A stretch of DNA of 32,500 bases, taken from the NCBI RefSeq assembly GCF_964340395.1, contig NC_135565.1, positions 11,704,242-11,736,741 on the forward strand, in the 5' to 3' direction. Each line of letters starts with the position of its first letter. Within the stretch, counting starts at the first letter, position 1. A program made the translations under genes and the position numbers. Positions 24,801 through 32,500 of the stretch are shown one piece after another. Below the pieces are notes generated by a model. The model ran no database searches, was not told where the DNA came from, and saw only the letters and a list, made by a program, of their open reading frames with translations. The DNA comes from Glandiceps talaboti (Eukaryota; Hemichordata; Enteropneusta; Spengelidae).

Positions 24801-25365
24801 ACTGTACTATACTATACTATTCTATACTATACTATACTATACTATACTATACTATACTATACTGCACTATATACTAGACTATGCTATATCCTGTACTATA
24901 TACTATACTATACTATACTATATTATACTATATACTAGACTATGCTACATACTGTACTATATACTGTACTATATACTTGTCTTTACTATATTCTAGACTA
25001 TTCTATACTATACTGTACTATATACTATACTATACTATACTATACTATACTATACTATACTATACTATACTATGCTATACTATATACTATACTACACTAT
25101 ACACTATACTATGCTCTATACTATGTACCATACTATACTATACTATACTAAACTATATACTGTACTATATAGTATACTATACTATATCATACTATACTAT
25201 ACTATACTCTACTATACCATACTATACTATACTATACTTTACTATATACTATACTATACTATACTATACTATACTATATACTATACTATACTATACTATA
25301 TACTAGACTGTGCTATATACTATATATTGTACTATATACTATACTATACTATATTATAATATTAT
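21836..25365 (+). repeat. Higher-order repeat of about 1.24 kb inside the satellite
   Basis: The rare word TGTCTTTACT occurs at 21836, 22491, 23720 and 24978. The word TATGCTCTATACTATGTACC occurs at 22644, 23860 and 25110. The spacings of 1229 and 1258 for the first, and 1216 and 1250 for the second, agree. The blocks at about 22450-22900 and 24940-25360 match closely over their length. A smaller recurring word, TATAGTATAGTATACAATAC, a local reversal of polarity, appears at about 22917, 23351 and 24357. Confidence 0.75.
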
Positions 25366-25571
25366 CTCGCTTTATTTCCGCTAGATTTTTAAATTCGGAA
25401 TGCTGCAATTGAGTGTTGACCTATTTGTCTTTTAAGTTTATGTTTCGCTTCTGTGCTATGATTGGTCTTTTTGGATATAATTGATTTCATATCTCATTGT
25501 CTGCTATTACGTCCCAGTGTTTAGTTATTGCATCTCGTAGATGAGATCCGTTAATATAGAGACTGTATGTT

Positions 25572-26461
25572 GTGTTGAAGACCAATGGGATCTCATTTGT
25601 GGGTGTCCAGCGAGATATGTCTCACACTTGCACAAAGTGTATCATCACATGGCATCAGAAGCTACTGTATGTAGTTCCTGAAAATTGGATACTAGTCACT
25701 TTACATGTGGTATGTACACACATACTTTGCAGTCTGGCGCAATGCAGTCAGTTGTCGAAGCACTTGACTCGCCAGTTACACAAACAATCGACTACAGCAT
25801 TCCAAAACCACCACCTGTGCATCTCCTAAAACTATTATGTGATTCTCACGAAAAACACATTTAAATTTAAAGGAGAATTCTACACACAAACATGCATGTG
25901 CATTGGCTCTTGGGCATCACCCGAAATAGCCGACATTCCATGAACTGGAAAGTCGCATTATTGAAATCTACACGGATAAAATATCACTCTGGACACATTT
26001 CAGGGGTGGCGTTTTCATGATATTTTGTGGCACCCAAGTTGAACTAAATAATCTGAGTGAAAAAATAAACCAAATACATCCAACTTTCAAATTTTCGTTG
26101 GAAAGCTCAGATACGGAAGTAACATATCACAATCCACAAATGTCAACGGCACCAATAACACAAAGTATTGGATATCAAAACTTATTCCAATATTTACACA
26201 GGTAATACTGCCGCCCGAACTCAGTCTTCAAAGGGTCCATTAAGGGTCAAACGATCAGATACATACGAACATGTAGTAACGAAAAAGAATTTCAAAAGAA
26301 AATTAAATTCTTCACCTGGAAACTGGCGAAAAGAGGCTATAATGAAACAGAAATAAATACTAGTAACCTGAGTCCACTATCATAATACTGGCATCTCTAT
26401 TTGATGAACAATACAAGTAAACTCTGGGCAAACAAATACGGAAATACAACACTCCTCAATA
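25572..26461 (+). pseudogene. Penelope-like retroelement reverse transcriptase, decayed fragment
   Basis: Read across all three plus-strand frames, the segment follows the order of a Penelope-like RT. VPENWILVTLHV at about 25670-25710 is the motif A region, with the catalytic Asp of the usual TLDV replaced by His. Then come VVEALDSPVTQTIDYSIPKP, TKNTFKFKGEFYTQTC (about 25855-25895) and RFHDI (about 26010), where the usual catalytic double Asp is broken. Next are GTQVELNN, INQIHPTFKFSLESSDTEVT, QYLHR and, lastly, IRYIRTCSNEKEFQKK and FTWKLAKRGYNETEI (to about 26356). At least four frameshifts and several stops interrupt it. No GIY-YIG endonuclease is visible. The segment ends where the second pentamer block starts. 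It cannot be active. Assignment to Penelope-like elements is from recalled family patterns. Confidence 0.75.
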
Positions 26462-26808
26462 CTATACTACACTACACTACAATACACTACACTACACTAT
26501 AATGTAGTATATTATATAGTATAGTATAGTATAGTATAGTATAGTATAGTATAGTATAGTATAGTATAGTATAGTATAGTATAGTATAGTATAGTATAGT
26601 AAAGTATAGTATAGCAATGTATAGTATAGTATAGTATAGTATAGTATAGTATAGTATAGTATAGTATAGTATAGTATAGTATAGTATAGTATAGTATAGT
26701 ATATAATAGTATAGTATAGTATAGTATAGTATAGTATAGTATAGTATAGTATAGTATAGTATAGTATAGTATAGTATAGTATAGTATAGTATAGTATAGT
26801 ATAGTATA
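26462..26808. repeat. Second pentamer block, mostly pure (ATAGT)n
   Basis: About 40 bp of ACTAC/ACTAT-type sequence turns over near 26505 into ATAGT polarity. From about 26516 to 26808 it is almost perfect ATAGT, with only three small interruptions (near 26601, 26614 and 26703). Its purity contrasts with the diverged main block and implies recent expansion or homogenisation. Confidence 0.97.
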
Positions 26809-26810
26809 GG

Positions 26811-26910
26811 AGACCGATTTTTGAATTAGAAGACCGACACTTGAATTAGAAGACCAACACTTGAATTAGAGGACCGACACTTGAACTAGAAGACCAATTT
26901 TTGAATTAGA
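26811..26910 (+). repeat. 20-bp tandem repeat, 5 copies
   Basis: The unit AGACCGACACTTGAATTAGA or a near variant is repeated five times with exact 20-bp spacing. The outer two copies carry TTTTT in place of ACACT-type sequence. It begins immediately after the pentamer block. Confidence 0.95.
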
Positions 26911-26954
26911 AAAATACGATCGGGTTGACAAAAACTCACTGACCTCCCCCCTTT

Positions 26955-27887
26955 GACCTCTGGCGCTAAGGGAGTCCTTGGGGGTTGTCGTCCTGACAGA
27001 TCGGGAGGTTTTTTGTTTCTATTAAGGCAACTTTTAGGTTATTCATAACCTTTGAGGTAATATTTCCCAGCTTTGAAAAGCTAACGTAAATGTAAGTTTT
27101 AAATGAGTTTCCCATGTCACATAAAAATGGGCCCGTAAAATTGGTACAGGGACATTATTAATATTGCATGTATAGTATAGTCACCGGTATGTCAGAGAAC
27201 TTTAGGTGGTCATACCTAGGGTATAACAGAAACTGGAATCTGATGAGATGTGGTGATTTGTAGTGTCAATAACATGACGAGTAGAACAATTTAGATTAAT
27301 TTCATTTATAAACTATCTATGAAAATTGCCATTACGAAACCTTCAAGTTTGCCCCAAACTGCAATATAAGTAAAGCATTGATTGTGAAACAGCCAAGCAT
27401 TTACATAACATGTTCTGTAACTAGTGTGGTAGCTAGGTAATACATGTATATGTATATGTATAGTTATGTTTGAAGTTATAAGTAATATTAAAGACTTCAT
27501 GTAAGAAACAGGGACAAGAACAAATATTGACATGTACCACATTTCAGACAAGGCTATATGCCATTGTAGAAAGGATTTTTTTCTTCAATCACAATTTAAA
27601 ACACAATGACCACACAAAAACACAATAAAACACAATATCCACCTAAAGTTCTCTAACATACCGGTGACTTTATTATACATATATTAATGCCCCTATACTA
27701 ATGTTACATGTCTATTTTATGTGATACAGGAAACTCATTTAAAACGTACATTTACGTTAGCTTTTCGAAGCTTGGAAATATTACCTCAAAGGTTATGAAT
27801 AACCTAAACATTGCCTTAGTATCTCAAGCAAAAAACTCCATATCTGCCAGGGGGAAAACCCCAAGGACTTCCTCACCCCCAGAGGTC
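26955..27887. repeat. Long inverted repeat, about 250-bp arms
   Basis: The arm at 26955-27209 matches the reverse complement of 27639-27887, at roughly 80-85% by eye. The central block is the strongest, including GGTTATTCATAACC, TTTGAGGTAATATTTCC, AAAAGCTAACGTAAATGTA and GAGAACTTTAGGTGG. The 429-bp spacer is plain AT-rich sequence without a recognised gene; the 81-codon minus frame at 27306-27551 shows nothing. The right arm runs on into the 230-bp tandem family, so the left arm looks like an inverted copy of that family. Confidence 0.85.
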
Positions 27888-28860
27888 ACTCATGCATTCA
27901 ACCAACAATCAGATGCACCAACAACCTTTTTACTGTCATAATGGTATTAAACTTTTCTTAAATATTTTCACCCTATTCTAATTTGAGATGATATTGTCTT
28001 TTCAAGATGTGAAATGTTTGCCAAGATAGTCTAAAATTGCCTTAATCTCCAAATCTCCCCTACCAATGATACTACCATTAGGTGTGCTGACCTTTACTAC
28101 ATGTATATAATGATGCCATTTAACTTTTTAAGAACATATTTCAACCCTTAGTGTAAGTTAAAGAATAGTTTCTGATACTTGCTGTCTTGTAAAGCATGGA
28201 TTAAGTTATTGCTTGAAGGGTCTAAATAGTGTAAATATTGGCTATAAGAGTAAAATTCCTCCAGGGCTTCTAGAGGGAGACCCCCTCAGACCCCCCCCCC
28301 CCGCATGAGGTGGACATATCCCAGTCTCGAGCTCTTCCGCTCTTACTGTCAAGATGCTATTAAAGTATATTTCAAAAGTATTTCAACCCTATGTAGTTGT
28401 TTTTTACATGTTGGTGTTGTCTTGTAAGGCTTGGAAATTATTGTCTGAAAGGGTCTGAACAGTCTCAAAATTGAGGGAAAAAACCTCCAGGGGTTCTAGG
28501 GGGAGACCCCCTTGGAACCTTCCTCCCCCCATGAGGTGTACATATCCCAGTCTCAAGATCTCCCCCTACCTCTTACTGTCAAGATCCTATCAAACTATAT
28601 TTCAAAAATATTTCAACCTTATGTAGTTGCTTTTTACATGTTGGTGCTGTCTTGTAAAGCTTGGAAATGATTTTCTAAAAATGTCTGAATAGTCTCAATA
28701 TTGACTTTTCAGAGTTAAAAACCTCCTGGGCTTCTAGGGGGAGACCCCCTAGGACCCCCCATGACAGCTGTACATATTCCCTTCTCAAAGCTTTCCCCCT
28801 ACCTTTCACTGTCAAGATGCTATTAAACTCCTTTTCAAATATATTTACCCTGGGTAGTCA
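27760..28860 (+). repeat. Degenerate tandem repeat, about 200-240 bp, 5 copies
   Basis: A G-rich word near CCAGGGGTTCTAGGGGGAGA recurs at 27847, 28261, 28487 and 28725, with a worn copy lacking it near 28040. Each unit goes on through TACTGTCAAGATGCTATTAAA, ATTTCAACCCT, TTTTACATGTTGGTG, CTTGTAAAGC and TGGAAAT. Most units carry a GC-rich hairpin; the one at 28734-28752 is perfect (CTAGGGGG, AGA, CCCCCTAG). No coding potential is seen. Confidence 0.85.
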
Positions 28861-28982
28861 ATAATTATAATTATGATAGTGCTATATAAAAACCCGGGAT
28901 CTTATAAAGTAGATGCAAGACAGTCAAGCAGTCCACACTGAGTCACGATCAAAAAATACCTGTCACTCATGCGAATATCATA

Positions 28983-29118
28983 TATGGGGGGGGGGGGGTC
29001 ATCATGTTTTAGAATTAAGTGATAGGGGGGTCAGCCTGTTTTGGGTTTTACAGATAGGGGGGGTCAGTGACTTTTTGTCGGCCCGTTTTAAGAATCCACC
29101 GCCCCCCCCCCCCCCCCC
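28983..29118 (+). repeat. G-run repeat with terminal C run
   Basis: Three G runs (13, 6 and 7 bases) are each followed by GTCA, at spacings of about 40 bp. A run of 17 C at 29102-29118 follows. The open frames over it (28913-29134 plus, 29002-29307 minus) are artefacts. The G runs could form quadruplexes, and the C run pairs with them in a hairpin. Confidence 0.85.
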
Positions 29119-30723
29119 AGGCTGGAGAAACTGACCGGTCCCTAAGAAAAGCTGAGAAGGGCTTGTTTCTAGGAATCCAATGAAAAGATGATTGAAAGGA
29201 GGAAAAGGAGAGGCAAAGAAACATGAATTCAAAGATGATTTTTTATTTATATACTTTTTTAAATCGACCGACCGACCAAAATTTTCCATGGAAAAAAACA
29301 AAAACATTTTTAAACATTAGGATCACCCCTACACACCAACCTTGGTGACACCAGGTCGAATAAATAATAGTGGGTGTCTTTGCGATTTCTTAGCTTTATA
29401 ATGTTATTCATGTTTTTATCAGATAACATCTCTAGTTGATAAAGTTTTAAATCAAAACTATCGTCTTCTCTGTCTCTTTGTAGCTTACCAACTTTGAATT
29501 AATTAGTGCACAGCTAATATCCTTGATCAAACTGGTAGGCTATTTGGCAAATTACTAGTAACATATTTCCATAACCAGTGTAAATATCTACTAACTGACA
29601 AATGGTAATACACCAGCCGTTAGTCGGATTGGTAGATGTCAGTTAGTGAACTATAAGACTTTTTAAGTTAACGTGAATGTTGGTGGCGCTATACTACTGA
29701 GAACGCATGAACGTACGTATAAAACATCTTGGTAATATAATTTTGTGTACAATGTATCTGGATGCGTAATTACCAAGTTGCGGCAAACATTAAACGCAAG
29801 ACGCACATAAAGACCACCATTCAAATAAACAATAAACAGAGGATACATTGCATTTATTAATCAAACGTTAATACATGTCGACACAATATACTAGGAAATT
29901 CCCTTTCCCTGTCTATCTTTCTGTGTAAAGACTTTTTAAGTTTTACTGTTCGTCACCGTGGTCTCTGCATGGACGTACGAGTGGGGTGGGGTGCACGGGG
30001 GTGGGGTGGCACAAACAATAATTACGTAATCAAACGCTATATACATAATATATAACTGTCAGTCAGTCGACGTTGGAAGATTACGCAGTGGGGTTTGACC
30101 TTTACTTGCACACGACAGCGCATGACAGAACTGGTAACGCTCATGACTGTACCAGACACAGGAGTTGCTAATGATACTCGCAACGCATAGATCTGGTACT
30201 CGAGTAGTACATGTCTGATGTGCATATGTTTAAAGAGAATAACGAATGAGGGTACGTATCACCGACCTGTTCCGGTACATAAATGACTAATGTATGTCCC
30301 ATTCACGCTTCATTTTTTTTTGTACCTGACAGTGTGGATATATATATATCACATGCCAGTGTCATCCAATATTAGTATCGCCTTCAATTCTTCCAATCAT
30401 TTAGCAGCAACCCTGAACTTTAACCCTGGAACCCTCCTTATCTAAGAAACTAAATACACATACGTAATCAAATGGAATTCTGAGTCATAATCAAACGAAT
30501 TTAAGTTGACACCAAAGATGTGCCGACAATAACAGTGAAACAAGCAACAAATTAAATCTAGATCAAATAGATAGGTCAAGCACATTGTCTGTGGGTCAAA
30601 ATATTATCTCTCAAATTGGCCAATGTTATCATGGCGTCATCATTGTCTGATGGTGTGAATGCTAATTTATACATATCAAACAGACCATGGATTACAATTT
30701 AACTCGGGATTCCACCTCTTTAA
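29119..30723. other. No recognised gene
   Basis: AT-rich sequence. A (CGAC)3 run at 29265-29278 is followed by ATTTTCCATGG; together with the flanking T run it resembles the reverse complement of the (GGTC)n site near 8737. G-rich sequence near 29980-30008 is not part of a clear repeat. Frames at 29663-29848 and 30037-30225 (minus) have no recognisable content. Confidence 0.4.
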
Positions 30724-31366
30724 GGGGTCGGGCATTTTTAACTGACTTGGGGGGGGGGGGGGCGATGGTTTTGGTGGGGGGGGGTGATTTTGAAAAAAAC
30801 CCCACATCATTTGAAGTGTGTGTGTGGGGGGGGGTCATTTTGGATAATACCACTTGTAGTGGGGGAGGGGGTCACTTTGGAAAATGACAAGATAAGTGTT
30901 ATTTTGGTGCCGTGAAGTGACTCCTTAACTGTAATTTGTAAAAAAAAAAAAAAAAATCTGTGGTAGGGGGATACACCTCCCATACCATCCCCCATCTGTA
31001 TTTTCCATATATGCATGTGCCACGTGACATGCAAAATTTATCGAATAAGAATTTCAAGCATATTGTATTGGGGTATATAGTAATGGCTAGTTGTGTAAAT
31101 TTAGGGTTAGCTTTCAGTCTTCATAAAACTCACACCACTAGCACCGGGTATATATTGACGGCAGTTTTAACTGGTGATTGAACTGGCCGTTTTGTGTTTT
31201 GTTAGATATGTCATTCTCAGGATAAAAAATCCTAAATTAAATTGTAGAAACATGATATTGGCTACAACTGAATGTACAAATGAAAGTCTTAAAAAACAAG
31301 AAGAAAAGCCATGTTCAACTCCGTCCAAAACACCGCCCCCAACAGTCAGTTAAAATGCCCGGCCCC
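30724..31366. mobile_element. MITE-like element, 643 bp, TIRs and TAA target duplication
   Basis: The left end GGGGTCGGGCATTTTTAACT, continuing GACTTGGGG...CGATGGTTTTGG, matches the reverse complement of the right end. The right end reads GGGGCCGGGCATTTTAACTG, then ACTGTTGGGGGCGGTGTTTTGG, over about 50 bp. TAA stands directly outside both ends (30721-30723 and 31367-31369). A 3-bp TAA/TTA duplication is what PIF/Harbinger elements make, so a non-autonomous Harbinger-type element is a fair inference. Inside are further G runs (30741-30862), an A run near 30941 and no transposase frame. Open frames at 30687-30887, 30807-31034 and 30960-31181 lie in it and are not genes. Confidence 0.65.
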
Positions 31367-31550
31367 TAAATACTAATCCCTTGACTGTTTTATATATACT
31401 TCATTCAGAATATAGACGCAACGGGGTCCGCTCTATAGCCTTTCAGCAGCTACGTGTTGACCTAGCAATACCCATAGGTACATACATAGGTGAGTCTGTT
31501 TGTCTACCTTAGTGGAATATCTGTTTATGCATAGCGTTATGAACACTTAC

Positions 31551-31715
31551 CATCGTAGACTGTCGATTACAACCAAGCACAAATATATTAGTGGCATTGG
31601 CACATTGTGAGTTTAAACATTGTTTACTCAAGTGACAAATTCTCTCCGAAGACTGCCGAACGTTGTAGAAAATGGTACTTCGCTTCGGGTCTTTACGGTT
31701 TTTAGCGATTGACAT
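31551..31715 (-). CDS. Candidate first coding exon (unrecognised, partial)
   Basis: On the minus strand an ATG at 31715 opens MSIAKNRKDPKRSTIFYNVR. It runs 55 codons to a close match to the 5' splice consensus, ATG|GTAAGTG, with the intron starting at 31550. The exon is 165 nt, so the intron would be phase 0. The segment has a basic N-terminus and five Cys (residues about 27-49), and is richer in GC than its surroundings. No signal peptide or known domain is recognised. If the donor is not used, the frame continues only 13 codons more. The sequence shows the open frame and the donor. That it is a gene reading leftward is inference, and no second exon is identified in the MITE-bearing stretch downstream. 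Confidence 0.35.
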
Positions 31716-32001
31716 GTACGAAAAAGGTCAAAGGTTATTAAGCCTCTCCTCTGATCGGAAGCGAAGACCGTTCCTCAGACAGCAATTTCAGGTGTGTTAT
31801 GCTCTGTTAAAGTTGTTAGTTCCTCGAAAAATGTAATTTATGAATATATAATGAGTGATGTTTGAAATGATTTCGACACGTGAATTCAAATATTGTGATA
31901 TTATACGTCTTTTTTTCGGGTAAATCAGAACATGAATTATCGAGTCGTCCATACCTATGCCGTTGTAGATATGCTACCATATATATATATTAAGGTATGC
32001 C

Positions 32002-32058
32002 ATGACGGGGCGGCGCCGGGCTCACATATCGGCCTACCCGTACCCCACCAAGGAGGCC
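32002..32058 (+). CDS. Candidate GC-rich coding exon (unrecognised, partial)
   Basis: An island of about 65% G+C in AT-rich DNA reads MTGRRRAHISAYPYPTKEA and then meets a good splice donor, G|GTAAGC, at 32059-32060. Unspliced, the frame goes on as GKRGTTRR to a TGA near 32122. The in-frame stop upstream is at 31966. Composition and donor make it the most exon-like stretch in the window. It could be a first exon, with the AT-rich run at 31978-31991 as a TATA region, or an internal exon with a poor acceptor (TTAAG at 31991-31995). The RRR and GKR on either side resemble neuropeptide processing sites, but no signal peptide is present in this piece. No family is recognised. Confidence 0.35.
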
Positions 32059-32122
32059 GGTAAGCGTGGAACGACACGACGTATCTTGCAGTTTATTAGT
32101 TGCAGTGATCATCAAGGAATTT

Positions 32123-32500
32123 GAACTATAAATTGAATATCATGCTATGAAATACTGCAGCTATTCTTAATTACAATAATTATCATACATGAGTGACTTA
32201 AAATCAAACTGTCTTGCATTCAACTTTGGCAGGAAATCACCCTAAAAAGGGCAACTAACCTTTTCAACTGTCGACTTTGTTAGTGACAGCAATGCATGAT
32301 AACAGACTGAAATATTGACAACAAACACAAACAGTGATAAACCAGTGATAGGAAATCGCCCCAAGGTGGCATTTGGGTGATAAATAATACAAATATTTAT
32401 AGGGAATTACGAAGCTCACGAGGACAGGATAAATCAATGCTAGTTACGTTGAAATATGCTAAATCCTTATATATTGCCTCTACTAACTGACTTAATACTA
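32123..32500. other. No recognised feature
   Basis: AT-rich sequence following the candidate exon, and intron-like if that exon is real. A short pair of related words (GGAAATCACCCTAAAAAGG at 32231, GGAAATCGCCCCAAGGTGG at 32351) lies 120 bp apart. Confidence 0.4.

Larger units (their letters stand above)
18013..25365. repeat. TATAC pentamer satellite with many polarity switches
   Basis: Apart from one insert (20436-20775), this is a 7.3-kb field of diverged TATAC/GTATA pentamers. The polarity changes. ACTAT-type sequence runs at about 18013-18128, 18586-19108, 19766-19835, 20021-20110, 20229-20312 and 21269-25360. ATAGT-type sequence runs at about 18129-18585, 19172-19765, 19838-20020, 20110-20228, 20313-20435, 20780-20905 and 20935-21268. 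Because 5 and 3 are coprime, the ACTAT strand has no stop in any frame and reads as an endless L-Y-Y-T-I cycle. The other strand has a stop every fifth codon. The many open frames of 60-141 codons here are therefore artefacts and change strand with the polarity. Confidence 0.97.

Noticed and set aside
18013-25365. Many tyrosine-rich open frames of 60-141 codons
   Set aside because: They are the arithmetic consequence of a stop-free pentamer read in triplets. They switch strand with repeat polarity and have no start context, domain or splice signals.
18013-26808. Telomeric repeat
   Set aside because: TATAC/ATAGT has no G-rich telomere motif such as TTAGGG or TTAGG, and unique DNA and retroelement relics lie on both sides.
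29663-30225. Two minus-strand frames of about 60 codons
   Set aside because: No motif, splice signal or composition shift supports them.

Overview
This is eukaryotic, AT-rich DNA and I can find no complete gene in it. The signs are: very long simple repeats, satellite arrays, decayed non-LTR and Penelope-like retroelement relics, G-run dispersed repeats of the kind common in marine invertebrates, and splice-site-like signals beside short open frames. I read it as an intergenic or heterochromatic stretch of a marine invertebrate chromosome. The phylum cannot be fixed from the sequence alone. There are no bacterial-type operons, tRNAs, rRNAs or CRISPR arrays.

Layout. 1-770: nothing recognised. 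770-1800: degenerate tandem repeat with a 190-202 bp period. 2106-2196: TATA box and a short possible first exon. 2665-5250: a series of microsatellites (CT, AT, AG, GACA, AATC). 5364-5621: an unrecognised 85-codon open frame. 5622-10840: no gene seen; it holds a possible short terminal inverted repeat pair at 7399 and 9136. 10845-11995 (minus): 3' half of a dead non-LTR retrotransposon reverse transcriptase, traceable through several frameshifts. 12030-15260: an array of 19 copies of a 169-bp satellite that begins where the reverse transcriptase similarity stops. 15388-15499: possible terminal exon. 15573-17000: (GT)n and a dispersed repeat built of degenerate internal copies. 17310-17750: G-run repeat and a GC-rich hairpin.

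18013-25365 is a 7.3-kb pentameric TATAC satellite. Its polarity flips many times in the left half and is almost constant in the right half. It has higher-order units of about 200 bp on the left and about 1.24 kb on the right. One unique 340-bp insert inside it carries a near-perfect 51-bp foldback. 25572-26461 (plus) is a dead Penelope-like reverse transcriptase. It sits between the main satellite and a second, purer (ATAGT)n block at 26510-26808. 26811-28860 holds a 20-bp x5 tandem repeat, then an approximately 250-bp-arm inverted repeat whose arms belong to an adjoining 230-bp tandem family. 28983-29118 is a G-run repeat. 30724-31366 is a MITE-like element with terminal inverted repeats, flanked by TAA on both sides. 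31551-31715 (minus) and 32002-32058 (plus) are the most exon-like pieces in the window.

No genes can be shown to work together here. The most unusual structure is the polarity-switching satellite and its internal palindromic units. The long open frames inside it, with a repeating L-Y-Y-T-I pattern, follow from the pentamer and are not proteins.
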